Source: Myxococcales bacterium (GTDB lineage: Bacteria > Myxococcota_A > Polyangia > Polyangiales > Polyangiaceae). From it: a DNA stretch of 51,085 nt. Below, piece by piece: positions 9,579 to 17,706 of this stretch. The stretch is taken from NCBI GenBank assembly GCA_016212965.1, contig JACRDA010000063.1:1-51085 (forward strand). Direction: 5' to 3'. Position numbers and translations under genes: made by a program. Position 1 is the first letter of the stretch. Every line of letters begins with the position of its first letter. Below the pieces are notes generated by a model. That model worked only from the letters and a program-made list of their open reading frames with translations. It searched no databases and was not told where the DNA came from.

Positions 9579-10568
9579 CTAGAAGGAGCCCGCGAGCCCG
9601 AGCCCCTGCGGCGCGATGCGGAGCTCGAGCGCGGCCGCCTCGGGGGCGTCGGCGCCGTCCGAGCCGCCGGGGCGCACGACCGCGAGCACGATGCCGACGA
9701 GCAGGCCCGCGCCGCCGACGGCGAACCCGACCGTGGAGAGCGTGCCGAGGAGCGGGACCTTGTCCGCCTCGGGCTGGTCGGCGACCGGGCAATGACCGTC
9801 GGTGCAGCGCGACTTCAGATCGTCGACCTTCGCGAGCGCCAGGCCACCGGTGACGCCACCCATCACGAGGGCGGCGCCGGCGAGCACGAAGGTCACGGCC
9901 GCGGGCGCGAGCGAGCCCTCGCTCGCGCCCGCTGGAGCCGCAGCGGACGCAGGCGCGAACGCGAGCTCCACCTTCTCGGTCACGGCCTCGCCGAGATCGA
10001 CGCGGCGCTTCACGTCCGGTGCGCCGGGTGAGCTCGCCACGATCTCGTGAGCGCCCGGATCGACGGCCATCGGACGCCCGAGGTCCTCGGGCGCCACGGC
10101 TCGGCCATCGAGCGTGACGCGCACGCCCGCGGCCGGCGCGCCGCTCACGCCGAGGACGAGCGACGGGATGCGCGCGATGAGCTCCGCGAGCTCGCGCTGG
10201 GCGTCCGTCTTGGCCTGCTTGAACTGCTCGTTCGCGTCGGCGGCGAGCGCCTGACTCGCGACGGCCTCGTAGAGCGCCCGGGCGCGGCCGAGCTCGCCCT
10301 GCTTGCGCTTGCAGCGCGCCATGAAGAGCTGGAAGGTCGGCGCGGGCACGAGGGCGTTCGCCTGCTCGAAGCGCTCGTACGCGGCAGTCCAGTCGCTGCG
10401 CTCGTAGCTCGAGAGCGCCTGCTCGCCGAGCTCGCGGGCACGCGCCCGCTCGGCGTCTCCCCCGAGCGCCTGCGGGGCGACCGCCAGGGAGACGAGGAGG
10501 GCCGCGACGAGCGCGGCGACGTCGGCGACGAGGCGGTGCGGCCTCTGCGCTCCTGCGGAGTGGACCAT
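9579..10568 (-). CDS. Exported helical-repeat protein with PEGA-like domain and two C-terminal TMs
   Basis: 329 residues. A signal-like hydrophobic stretch lies at about residues 14-36. A helical region with TPR-like spacing (Y-E-R-S-D-W...F-E-Q-A-N-A-L) spans about 40-125. A short beta domain (V-R-V-T-L-D-G...V-D-P-G-A-H-E-I-V-A) resembles PEGA domains, about 145-205. Two membrane segments lie at about 225-250 and 275-300. The architecture is common in Polyangia beside Ser/Thr kinases, and here the kinase gene ends only 6 bp upstream, so the two are very likely one operon. Its stop overlaps the RNase R stop by 3-4 bp in a tail-to-tail arrangement. Function unknown. Confidence 0.8.
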   Translation of the reverse strand: MVHSAGAQRPHRLVADVAALVAALLVSLAVAPQALGGDAERARARELGEQALSSYERSDWTAAYERFEQANALVPAPTFQLFMARCKRKQGELGRARALYEAVASQALAADANEQFKQAKTDAQRELAELIARIPSLVLGVSGAPAAGVRVTLDGRAVAPEDLGRPMAVDPGAHEIVASSPGAPDVKRRVDLGEAVTEKVELAFAPASAAAPAGASEGSLAPAAVTFVLAGAALVMGGVTGGLALAKVDDLKSRCTDGHCPVADQPEADKVPLLGTLSTVGFAVGGAGLLVGIVLAVVRPGGSDGADAPEAAALELRIAPQGLGLAGSF

Positions 10569-10574
10569 GGCGCT

Positions 10575-12131
10575 TCAGATCCCGAGCACGGGATGGGTGC
10601 TCGTGCTCGTGCTGGTGGGAGGGGCGTGGGGAGTCTTCGTCGGGGTCGCTGCGCCGGGGGTCGTGCTCGTGCTCGTGTTCGTGCCCGTGCTCGTGCCCTT
10701 CGCGTGCGAGGCGCCGGGGCCCGGACCTGCCGTGGCGGGCGCGCCCGGCCCCGACGCGACGCTCGTCGCCGCGGGCACCGCCGCCGTCGCGGACTTGGCA
10801 GGTCCGGTCGCCGGGGCGCTCGGCGCCGGCGCGCCCGGGGAGGCCGGCGTGGCGCTCATGTCGGCGTGGCCCGCCCCGGGCTCGGCCGCGCTCGGACTGC
10901 TCGCTGGCGCCGCCTCGCCGGCGGGCGCCAGTGACCGCGTCGCCCCGCCGAGCGCGACCCACGCGACGGCACCGCCCGCCCCGAGCGTGAGGACAGCCCC
11001 GAGCGCGAGCCACGGGGCGCGGCTCGGACGCGGCACTGGCCGGTCGATGGTGCCGCTCGCGTGCGTCAGGGTGCCCACCTCGGCGACGGCGAGCGGCGCC
11101 GGTGCGGGCGTCGGCTCGACGCGCGTGGCCGCCTCGCCGCCGGGGGGCGCGGGAGCCGCCCTGCGACCGCTCTTCGAGCCCGGCGCGATCGGCGCGGCCA
11201 GCATGCCGCTCGACGACAGCTCGCTCTCGGCGATCCCGAGGTGCTGCGCCACGAGCGCCTGGAAGCTCGCGGCCATCTCGCGCGCGGACTGGAAGCGCGC
11301 CGCCGGGTCGCGGTCGAGCGCCCGCGCGAAGAAGCGGTCGACGCTCGTGGGCAGCTCCGGGCAGAGCGCGCTGGGGACCGGCACCGGGTCCGAGCAGATC
11401 TTGACGATGACGTCGCCGAGGTCCTCGCCCGCGAAGGGCTTCTGGCCGGTCAGCATCTGGTAGAGGATGACGGCCATCGACCAGAGGTCGCTGCGGTGGT
11501 CGATGGAGCGGCCGCCGCGCGCCTGCTCGGGGCTCATGTAGTGGGGCGAGCCGAGCAGGATGCCGCTCTTGGTGCCTTCGCCGATGCGGGCGCGCCCGGC
11601 CTTCGCCACCCCGAAGTCGAGGATCTTCACGACCTCGTCGTCGCCGCTCTTGCAGAGGAAGATGTTCCCCGGCTTGAGGTCGCGGTGCACGATGCCCGCC
11701 TCGGCAGCGAGGCGCAGGGCCTTGCAGGCCTGGTTCAGGATGCGGCAGGCCTGCTCGAGGGACATGCGGCCGAGCGTGCGCAGGCGGGCGCGCAGATCTT
11801 GCCCCTCGAGCTTCTCCATCACGATGAAGGGCCGCTCGTCGTCGACGCCGTAGTCGAGCACCTGCACGACGTGCGGGCTGCGGAGGTGCGCCGCCGCCTT
11901 CGCCTCGCGCTCGAAACGCTCCCGGGCGTCGGGGTTGCTCGCGAGCTCCGGCTCCATGAACTTCACGGCCACGCGCACGTCGAGCTGGGTGTGGGTCGCC
12001 TCCCAGACGCTGCCCATGCCGCCGCGGGCGATCAGGCGCTCGAGGCGGTATTTCCCGCCGACCATCCCGCCGACCTCGGCGGGTGCCGGCGCGGGTTGCC
12101 CCCTCGGCCTCGGTGCTGCGTCGTCGCTCAT
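10575..12131 (-). CDS. Transmembrane Ser/Thr protein kinase (Hanks type)
   Basis: 518 residues. The kinase domain (about 28-290) is intact: glycine loop ARGGMGSVW, VAVK lysine, HRDLKPGN catalytic loop, DFG, and MSPEQA in place of APE. A linker leads to one membrane segment at about 373-397, then a Ser/Thr/Ala/Pro-rich outer tail of about 120 residues. That tail ends in T-S-T-S-T repeats encoded by GTGCTC-type microsatellite DNA (about 10600-10700). No PASTA or other sensor domain is seen. It phosphorylates proteins on Ser/Thr in the cytoplasm, probably in response to an envelope signal; substrate unknown. It is first in an operon with the exported helical-repeat protein downstream. Confidence 0.93.
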   Translation of the reverse strand: MSDDAAPRPRGQPAPAPAEVGGMVGGKYRLERLIARGGMGSVWEATHTQLDVRVAVKFMEPELASNPDARERFEREAKAAAHLRSPHVVQVLDYGVDDERPFIVMEKLEGQDLRARLRTLGRMSLEQACRILNQACKALRLAAEAGIVHRDLKPGNIFLCKSGDDEVVKILDFGVAKAGRARIGEGTKSGILLGSPHYMSPEQARGGRSIDHRSDLWSMAVILYQMLTGQKPFAGEDLGDVIVKICSDPVPVPSALCPELPTSVDRFFARALDRDPAARFQSAREMAASFQALVAQHLGIAESELSSSGMLAAPIAPGSKSGRRAAPAPPGGEAATRVEPTPAPAPLAVAEVGTLTHASGTIDRPVPRPSRAPWLALGAVLTLGAGGAVAWVALGGATRSLAPAGEAAPASSPSAAEPGAGHADMSATPASPGAPAPSAPATGPAKSATAAVPAATSVASGPGAPATAGPGPGASHAKGTSTGTNTSTSTTPGAATPTKTPHAPPTSTSTSTHPVLGI

Positions 12132-12296
12132 CCCGTCCCCGTGGGCCGCACCGGCTCATCGTACCACACGCCCCCGCCGCGCAGGCAAAGGCCCCGGGTA
12201 CCTAGTTCGACCCGGCTCGACCCGGCACGCCGGCGCGAGCCGAAAGCCCTTCCCCGCCTCGGGCTCTTTACCTAGTCTCGATCGTCTCCCCGCCCC

Positions 12297-13688
12297 ATGT
12301 CCGAGCACAAGCCGAAGAGCCGCCCCCCGACGTCGCGCTTCGGGCGCCTGGCGCGCCTGGCCGGCCTCGGCTCGAAGGGCATCCCGCTCGCGCTCGAGAG
12401 CGCGCGGCGCGTGCTCGGCAAGGACAAGCAGCGGACGGCGCAGGAGGAGGAGAAGGCGCAGGAGAAGCTGCGCAAGAACGCCGAGAAGGTGGCCGAGGCC
12501 GCGCTGAAGACCCTCGGCGACATGAAGGGCCTGCCCCTCAAGGTGGGGCAGATGGTGAGCTACATCGACGGGATCGCACCACCCGGCTACGAGGAGCGCT
12601 TCCACGCGACGCTCCAGAAGCTGCTCGACAAGGCTCCCCCGCTCAGCCCCGCCGCGGCCGTCCAGGTGGTGACCGAGGAGCTCGGCGCCGAGCCCGCGCA
12701 GGTCTTCGCCGAGTGGGAGGCCGAGCCCTTCGCGGCGGCCAGCATCGGCCAGGTCCACCGCGCGCGCACGGCCGGCGGCGAGCTCGTCGCGGTCAAGGTG
12801 CAGTACCCGGGCATCGACAAGGCCATCAAGAACGACCTCAAGACGGTGAACCTGCTCGAGGTCATGATGGGGCCGCTCAGCAACAAGGTGCACGCCAAGC
12901 AGACGCTCGCCGAGATCAGCGAGGTGTTCCTGAGCGAGCTCGACTACACGCGCGAGGCCGAGATGGCGGAGGTGTTCCGCCGCATGCACGCCGAGGACCC
13001 CGACATCGTGGTGCCGCACGTGCACCAGAGCCTGTCGAGCCGGCGCGTGCTCACGGCCGAGTTCATGCACGGCGAGAGCTACGCCGAGTTCTGCACCCGC
13101 GCGACCCAGGCGGAGCGCGACCGCGCCGGCCAGGCGATCTGGCGCTTCATGTTCCGCTCGCTGCTGCGCCACGGGTATCTCTACGCGGACCCGCATCCCG
13201 GCAACTACCGCTTCATGGCCGACGGCCGCGTCGCCTTCCTCGACTTCGGCTGCGTGCGCGAGATCCCGCCCGACCTCGTGCACGGCATCAAGCGCTACAT
13301 GCGGGCGGCGATGGACGAGGACTGGGACGAGTTCGACCGCACCTGCGTCGAGGTGCTCGACTACGACCCCGAAGATCCGAGCTGGGAGGTGTACCGGAGC
13401 TACACGGTCATGCTGCTCCAGCCCCTGTGCACGACGCGCTGGCACTGCTCTCCGGAGCGGGCGCGCGAGACCGTGACGCACATCGCGCGCGGTGTGCGGG
13501 GCCTCGCCTTCGAGGACGGCCGGGTTCTGCCGAAGGTCCCGCACGTGCCGCACCTGCCGCGCGAGTTCACCTTCCTCAACCGGCTGCAGTGGGGCCTCGC
13601 CTCGGTGATGGGCGGGCTCGGCACCATCGGCAACTTCCGCCACATCACCGAGCCCTGGATCCGCGCGGGCCTGCTCGCGGTGCCGTGA
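12297..13688 (+). CDS. ABC1/UbiB-family atypical kinase
   Basis: 463 residues with all hallmarks of the family: the K-x-G-Q motif (KVGQ, residues 82-85), the Ala-rich loop FAAASIGQVHRA that replaces the glycine loop, VAVKVQYPG with the ATP lysine, the catalytic DPHPGN and the metal-binding DFG in FLDFGCV. UbiB/COQ8 proteins are ATPases that support quinone synthesis at the membrane; some act in lipid metabolism instead. No C-terminal membrane pair like that of E. coli UbiB is obvious, so this is closer to the soluble AarF/ABC1 group. No ubi gene lies nearby. The start at 12297 has no strong ribosome site. Confidence 0.92.
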   Translation: MSEHKPKSRPPTSRFGRLARLAGLGSKGIPLALESARRVLGKDKQRTAQEEEKAQEKLRKNAEKVAEAALKTLGDMKGLPLKVGQMVSYIDGIAPPGYEERFHATLQKLLDKAPPLSPAAAVQVVTEELGAEPAQVFAEWEAEPFAAASIGQVHRARTAGGELVAVKVQYPGIDKAIKNDLKTVNLLEVMMGPLSNKVHAKQTLAEISEVFLSELDYTREAEMAEVFRRMHAEDPDIVVPHVHQSLSSRRVLTAEFMHGESYAEFCTRATQAERDRAGQAIWRFMFRSLLRHGYLYADPHPGNYRFMADGRVAFLDFGCVREIPPDLVHGIKRYMRAAMDEDWDEFDRTCVEVLDYDPEDPSWEVYRSYTVMLLQPLCTTRWHCSPERARETVTHIARGVRGLAFEDGRVLPKVPHVPHLPREFTFLNRLQWGLASVMGGLGTIGNFRHITEPWIRAGLLAVP

Positions 13689-13700
13689 AGAACTTCTTCA
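13686..13700. other. Palindrome containing both convergent stop codons
   Basis: TGAAGAACTTCTTCA is a perfect inverted repeat around one base. Its left end is the TGA of the UbiB-family gene and its right end, on the other strand, is the TGA of the ATPase gene. The stem is short and AT-rich with no T-run, so it is a weak terminator candidate at best. Confidence 0.5.
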
Positions 13701-14879
13701 GGTCACCCGCAGCACTTCCTCGAGCGACGTGACGCCGCGCCGCACCCGCTCGAGGCCGGTCTCGCGCAGGCCGCGCACGCCGAGCCGCTTCTGGTGCGCG
13801 CGCAGGGCTTTCGTGCTCGGGCGCGCCTTGACGAGCTCGCGCAGCTCGTCGTCGAGCTCGAGCACCTCGAAGATGCCCGTCCGCCCCACGTAGCCCGTGC
13901 GGTGGCAGCGCTCGCAGCCGCGCGCACGCCGTACCATGGTCCCGGCCGCGAGCAGCACCCTGTCGCTGTCGTCCTCCTCGCCGAGCAGATCGTTCGGCAG
14001 CGCGTGATCCTCGGCGCAGGCGCAGAGCTTGCGCACCAGGCGCTGCGCCACGACGGCCAGGAGCGCGTTGGCGACGATCCAGGGCTCGACGCCGAGATCG
14101 CACAGGCGCGCCACCGTCTCGGCCGTGCTCGAGGTGTGCAGCGTCGTCAACACGAGGTGGCCCGTGAGCGCGGCCTGGAGGGCGATCTGCGCGGTCTCGC
14201 CGTCGCGCATCTCGCCCACCATGATGACGTCGGGGTCCTGGCGCAGGATGGCGCGCAGGCCCGTGGCGAAGGTGAAGCCCTGGCGCACGTTCGCCTGCCC
14301 CTGGGTCACGTGCGAGAACTCGACCTCGATGGGGTCCTCGAGCGTGACCACGCTGAGCTCGGCCGTGTCCATCTGCTGCAGCATCGAGTAGAGCGTGGAC
14401 GTCTTGCCGCTGCCGGTCGGCCCGCACACGATGATGAGGCCGTTCGGGCGCGTGACGAGCCGCTGCGCAGCCCAGAGCTCGGTGTCGTCGAGGCCCAGCC
14501 GGTCCATGGGGATGAGCTGGTGGCCCATGAGCACGCGCATCACGAGCGTCTCGCCGTGGATGGCCGGGAAGGTCGAGGCGCGCAGGTGCGCGAGCTTGCC
14601 CCCCACCTCGAGGCTGAACTGCCCGTCCTGCGGCAGGCGCCGCTCGGTCATGTCCATGCGGCCGAGCACCTTCACGCGCGTGATGAGCGACGGGCCGACC
14701 TCGCGCGGCAGGATCCCCTGGTCGACCATCACGCCGTCGATGCGGTAGCGCACGCGCAGGGCGGCGCGCTTGGGCTCGATGTGGATGTCGCTCGCCTTCA
14801 TGGCGACGGCGCGCTCGACGAGGTGGTCGAGGACCTCTACGGCATCGAGCTCGTCGTCGGGCTCGCGGGATTTGGCCAC
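13698..14879 (-). CDS. GspE/PilB-type secretion ATPase, short form
   Basis: 393 residues: a hexameric ATPase of the type II secretion/type IV pilus class. Seen: the N2-like domain with DIHIEP, Walker A GPTGSGKT from about residue 153, Walker B and Asp box (D-P-D-V-I-M-V-G-E-M-R-D), His box (TGHLVLTTLHT), and a C-terminal metal site C-x-C...C-E-R-C as in GspE/PilB. It lacks the N-terminal MshEN/GspE_N region of about 150 residues found in full PilB and GspE, so its docking to a membrane platform may differ. No other pilus or secretion core gene is adjacent except a small lipoprotein 14 bp upstream; a PilT-like gene lies 15 kb away. Confidence 0.9.
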   Translation of the reverse strand: MAKSREPDDELDAVEVLDHLVERAVAMKASDIHIEPKRAALRVRYRIDGVMVDQGILPREVGPSLITRVKVLGRMDMTERRLPQDGQFSLEVGGKLAHLRASTFPAIHGETLVMRVLMGHQLIPMDRLGLDDTELWAAQRLVTRPNGLIIVCGPTGSGKTSTLYSMLQQMDTAELSVVTLEDPIEVEFSHVTQGQANVRQGFTFATGLRAILRQDPDVIMVGEMRDGETAQIALQAALTGHLVLTTLHTSSTAETVARLCDLGVEPWIVANALLAVVAQRLVRKLCACAEDHALPNDLLGEEDDSDRVLLAAGTMVRRARGCERCHRTGYVGRTGIFEVLELDDELRELVKARPSTKALRAHQKRLGVRGLRETGLERVRRGVTSLEEVLRVT

Positions 14880-14893
14880 GGGCGGGGAGCTCC

Positions 14894-15079
14894 TCAGGGC
14901 GCGGGCGGGACCTCGGGGGCCGGCCCGTCCGGCTCGGCCGCCGAGGAGTCACTCGACGCCGCCGTCCCCGACGGGCTGCCCGTCGGCCGGTCGGGCGTCG
15001 TGGAGCTCTTGGTGCCGCAGGCGGTGGCAAGCGCCACCACGAGCGACGCGGCGAGCATGGCAAGGCGCGGGCGGGTCAT
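14894..15079 (-). CDS. Small lipoprotein, Pro/Ser-rich
   Basis: 61 residues. The ATG at 15079 opens a clean lipoprotein signal: M-T-R-P-R, a hydrophobic core, then LATAC (lipobox, Cys at 21). The mature part of 40 residues is nearly all Ser, Thr, Pro, Gly, Ala, Asp and Glu, so it is probably unstructured. It ends 14 bp before the ATPase start on the same strand, suggesting co-transcription. A pilotin-like role beside a secretion ATPase is only a thought; no pilotin fold can be read from so short a sequence. Confidence 0.7.
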   Translation of the reverse strand: MTRPRLAMLAASLVVALATACGTKSSTTPDRPTGSPSGTAASSDSSAAEPDGPAPEVPPAP

Positions 15080-15120
15080 GAGCGTCTCGTAGTCTAGGGG
15101 TCTTCGGGCCGAGGGGTCTA

Positions 15121-15265
15121 GCGCGGCGGCTTCAGGCGGCGGGCTTCGGGCTTCAGGGGGAAATCCGTCCCGAGCCGACCTCCGGTGGCTCACCGAGCGG
15201 GTGCGAGTCCCGTTCGGTGCGGGCCTCTCGAGCCCGGAGTCTGAAGCCGGGCGCCTCGAGCCCCC
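15121..15265 (+). repeat. Dispersed intergenic repeat, copy 1
   Basis: About 145 bp matching, with few changes, the reverse complement of 29365-29512. Shared blocks in order are GCGGTGGCTTCAGG-like, GGGCTTCGGGCTTC-like, TCCGTCCCGAGCCGACCTCC (exact in both), GGTGCGAGTC, and AGCCCGGAGTCTGAAGCCGG (exact in both). It lies between divergently transcribed genes. Short GGCTTC/GAAGCC words within it could fold. No transposase or flanking target duplication is evident. Confidence 0.85.
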
Positions 15266-15349
15266 GATGCGCGGCAAGAACCTTGCTGCCGGATTCGGGG
15301 GCGCCGACACGCCTTGCCGGCGATCCACGGGCGGCGTAGATCGAAGCCG

Positions 15350-15883
15350 ATGGTCGTCCGCCTGCTCCTCGGGCTGCTCAAGGGATTCGCCGTGGGTGGC
15401 GTCGTCGGCTACCTGCTCGGGCTCGCCGGCATGGCGGTGCCTCCGGCGTGGGCGGCCTACCTCACCGCCGCCGCGGTCGGCGTGGTCATCGCGCTCGTCG
15501 CCGGCAAGCCCATCTGGCAGAAGGGCGCGCGCATCGAGGTCGGCATGAAGGCCGCGGCCGGCGCCGTCCTCGCGCCGCTCATGCTGCTCGCGCTCCGCAA
15601 CTGGCTCAACGTCGGGCTGCCCTTCACCTCGCTGCCCGGCATCCCGGAGATCCACGCGCCCGAGGGCATGACCCCGACGATCGGCAACTTCGCCGTGACC
15701 TCGCTCACCCTCATCGCCGCCGTGCTCGGTGGCTTCTTCGACGCCGACAACAGCGACAAGGGCGAGCCGGAGGCGAAGCCGGGCGACGCGAAGGCGCGCC
15801 TGCCCGAGGCGGCCAAGGCCACCCAGGACCCCCTCGACTTCGAGCCCGAAGAGGAGCCGGCGGAGCGCAAGGCGCGCAGGTAG
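15350..15883 (+). CDS. Hypothetical membrane protein
   Basis: 177 residues from ATG 15350; an upstream frame start at 15314 would precede a basic run and is less likely. Hydrophobic segments lie at about residues 8-28, 32-52, 68-85 and 110-130, then a 50-residue charged cytoplasmic-type tail rich in Glu, Lys, Ala and Pro. The family is not recognised. Just 39 bp downstream a polysaccharide deacetylase begins, so it may be the first gene of a run on this strand (15350-19689). Confidence 0.7.
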   Translation: MVVRLLLGLLKGFAVGGVVGYLLGLAGMAVPPAWAAYLTAAAVGVVIALVAGKPIWQKGARIEVGMKAAAGAVLAPLMLLALRNWLNVGLPFTSLPGIPEIHAPEGMTPTIGNFAVTSLTLIAAVLGGFFDADNSDKGEPEAKPGDAKARLPEAAKATQDPLDFEPEEEPAERKARR

Positions 15884-15922
15884 GGCCCGGCTCGCGCGGC
15901 CCGTCCGCGCGCCGGAGGCGCC

Positions 15923-16750
15923 ATGACCGAGCGACGCGACGCCGCCCCTCCGACGGGCTTCTCCCTCACGCTCGGCCGCGGCGTGCTCTACGTCGCCACG
16001 CTCGCGTGCCTCGCGTTCGCGGCGCGCGCGCTCGTCGTGGGCGCGCCGCCGTGGCCGCTCGCGTTCGCCGTCCTCGGCGCCTATCTCGGGCTCGTGACGG
16101 CGGGCGTGGTGCTCATGCGCTTCGGGATGTTCTTGCCGGTCGTGACGCGCGGCCCGCGCGGCGCGCCGGGCGTGGCCCTCACCTTCGACGACGGCCCCGA
16201 CCCCGGCCACACCGAGCGCGTGCTCGCGGCACTCGCCGCCGCGGGCGCCAAGGCCGCGTTCTTCGTCATCGGCCACAAGGCGGACGCCCACCCCGAGCTC
16301 GTGCGCGCCATCGTCGCCGGCGGCCACGTCGTCGGCGTCCACGGCTACGCGCACGAGCGGCTCTTCGCCCTGCGCGGGCGCAAGCGCGTGCGCCGCGACC
16401 TCGCGCGCGCGGTCGCGAGCCTCGAGCGCATCACCGGCGTCCGCCCGGTCTTGTTCCGCCCTCCCATCGGGCACGTGAGCCCGGCCATCGCGGCGGTCGC
16501 GCGCGAGCTCGGCTTGCGCGCCGTGGGCTGGTCCGTGCGGGGTGTCGACGGCTGGAGCGGCGCCCGGAGCGAGCGCGTGGCGGCGCGGGTCGCGCGCGGC
16601 CTCGGCGACGGTGCCATCGTGCTGCTCCACGACGGGGCGGAGCGCGGCACCCACGAGCCGGCCGCCGTGCGCGCCCTGCCCACCATCCTCGAGACGGCGC
16701 GCCAGAACGGGCTCGGCTTCGTGCGCGTCGACGCCTGGCTGTCAGACTGA
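15923..16750 (+). CDS. Membrane-anchored polysaccharide deacetylase (NodB domain)
   Basis: 275 residues. Two N-terminal membrane segments (about 18-38 and 45-65) are followed by a NodB domain. Motif 1 TFDDGPD is at 87-93 with the catalytic base D89 and metal ligand D90. Motif 2 is HGYAH with H140 and H144. Motif 3 is FRPPIGH; motif 4 is the D-G-W-S region; motif 5 is LLHDG. This carbohydrate esterase family 4 enzyme removes N- or O-acetyl groups from peptidoglycan or exopolysaccharide at the outer face of the inner membrane. GGAGG about 6 bp before the ATG supports the start. The radical SAM gene begins 7 bp after it. Confidence 0.92.
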   Translation: MTERRDAAPPTGFSLTLGRGVLYVATLACLAFAARALVVGAPPWPLAFAVLGAYLGLVTAGVVLMRFGMFLPVVTRGPRGAPGVALTFDDGPDPGHTERVLAALAAAGAKAAFFVIGHKADAHPELVRAIVAGGHVVGVHGYAHERLFALRGRKRVRRDLARAVASLERITGVRPVLFRPPIGHVSPAIAAVARELGLRAVGWSVRGVDGWSGARSERVAARVARGLGDGAIVLLHDGAERGTHEPAAVRALPTILETARQNGLGFVRVDAWLSD

Positions 16751-16757
16751 GCGCACC

Positions 16758-17657
16758 ATGGCGTTGCTCGACATCGCGCTCGGCTACGACTGCAACGTGA
16801 AGTGCACGTACTGCACGATCACGGACGAGATGCGCCGGCGCCCGATGCCGACCGACTTCGTGGCGCGCACCATGGCCGCGGCGGCGCGCGCGGGCTTCGA
16901 CGAGCTCGCCTTCACCGGCGGCGAGCCGACCATGCGCGACGATCTGCCCGCGCTCGTGCGCCTCGGGCGCAGGCTCGGCTACCGGCACGTGAAGGTCGCC
17001 TCGAACGGCCTGCGCTACGCCCACGACGCTTACCTCGACCTCGTGCTCGCGGCCGGCGTGGACCGCTTCCACGTCTCGCTCCACGCGCCCGACGACGCGA
17101 GCTACGAGCGCGTGGTGCAGCGGGCGGGCACGGCCGCGCTCCGGGCGGCCGCGCTCGCGAACCTCGTCCGGCGGGGCCTCGACCCGGTGGCGGATCTCAT
17201 TCTCACGACCGCGACCGTGCCGGTGCTCGAGCGCTGGCTCGAGACCCTGCACGGGCTCGGCCTCCGGCGCTTCGCCCTGTGGCTCGTGTCGCTCACCGAC
17301 GCGAACGCCGCGAACGAGGAGCAACTGCCGCGCCTCGGGGAGGTCGCGCCCGTGCTCGAGCGCGCCTTCGACGCGGCGCGCGCGGGCGGCTACGAGGTCG
17401 TGAGCCTGCACGTGCCGCGCTGCTTCGTGCCGCGGCACACCGAGCACGTGCGCCACCCGGGCGAGGAGCGCGTGCGCGTGGTCACGCCCGACGCCGTGTT
17501 CGACCTCGGCGCGTCCCGGCTCGCGGGCGGCATCAAGCCCGAGGCCTGCGGGCGGTGCCGCTTCGAGGCACGCTGCCCGGGGCTCCGGGCCGACTACGCG
17601 GCGCGCTTCGGGGTCGCCGAGCTCGTGCCCGTCGGCGCCGAGCCCGCGCCCCCCTGA
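16758..17657 (+). CDS. Radical SAM protein with C-terminal Cys cluster
   Basis: 299 residues. CxxxCxxC at C12, C16 and C19 binds the SAM-cleaving 4Fe-4S cluster, followed by the glycine motif F-T-G-G-E-P-T. The C-terminus has E-A-C-G-R-C-R-F-E-A-R-C-P-G, resembling a shortened SPASM/twitch site for a second cluster. Such enzymes often modify peptides or sugars, but no precursor peptide is seen nearby, so the substrate is unknown. The start at 16758 follows the deacetylase stop by 7 bp, so translation is probably coupled; this hints at envelope modification, not proven. Confidence 0.88.
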   Translation: MALLDIALGYDCNVKCTYCTITDEMRRRPMPTDFVARTMAAAARAGFDELAFTGGEPTMRDDLPALVRLGRRLGYRHVKVASNGLRYAHDAYLDLVLAAGVDRFHVSLHAPDDASYERVVQRAGTAALRAAALANLVRRGLDPVADLILTTATVPVLERWLETLHGLGLRRFALWLVSLTDANAANEEQLPRLGEVAPVLERAFDAARAGGYEVVSLHVPRCFVPRHTEHVRHPGEERVRVVTPDAVFDLGASRLAGGIKPEACGRCRFEARCPGLRADYAARFGVAELVPVGAEPAPP

Positions 17658-17706
17658 GCCGGGCTCGCGCGGCGCGCAGCGCGGCGGTCGTGCTAGAGCA
17701 CCGCGC

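Larger units (their letters stand above)
7189..9582 (+). pseudogene. rnr: Ribonuclease R, interrupted by an in-frame TAG
   Basis: The frame encodes a 797-residue RNase R, normal family length, except that codon 381 (8329-8331) is TAG. The first part (7189-8331, 380 aa) has the winged-helix N-terminus and the RNB motif D-A-R-D-F-D-D-A-V that binds catalytic Mg. The second part (8338-9582, same frame) has the rest of RNB including HFTSPIRRYPDL, an S1 domain (G-x-Y-A-R-I) and a Lys/Arg-rich tail. RNase R degrades structured RNA 3' to 5'; neither half should be active alone, as the stop splits the RNB domain. The stop replaces the Tyr that follows R-x-T in the family. A single-base mutation, a sequencing error or readthrough are all possible. 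Confidence 0.85.

Noticed and set aside
8905..12159. Minus-strand frame of 1084 codons covering RNase R and the kinase region
   Set aside because: It is low-complexity Arg/Ala/Gly and antisense or out of frame to well-supported genes; such frames are common in very GC-rich DNA.
12271..12280. CCTAGTCTCG as another enhancer half-site before the UbiB-family gene
   Set aside because: Single partial half-site without a partner or a sigma-54 promoter nearby; may be part of an ordinary promoter or chance.
15199..15216. tRNA T-arm-like GGGTGCGAGTCCC in the dispersed repeat
   Set aside because: No other tRNA arms fit, and the second repeat copy breaks the stem.
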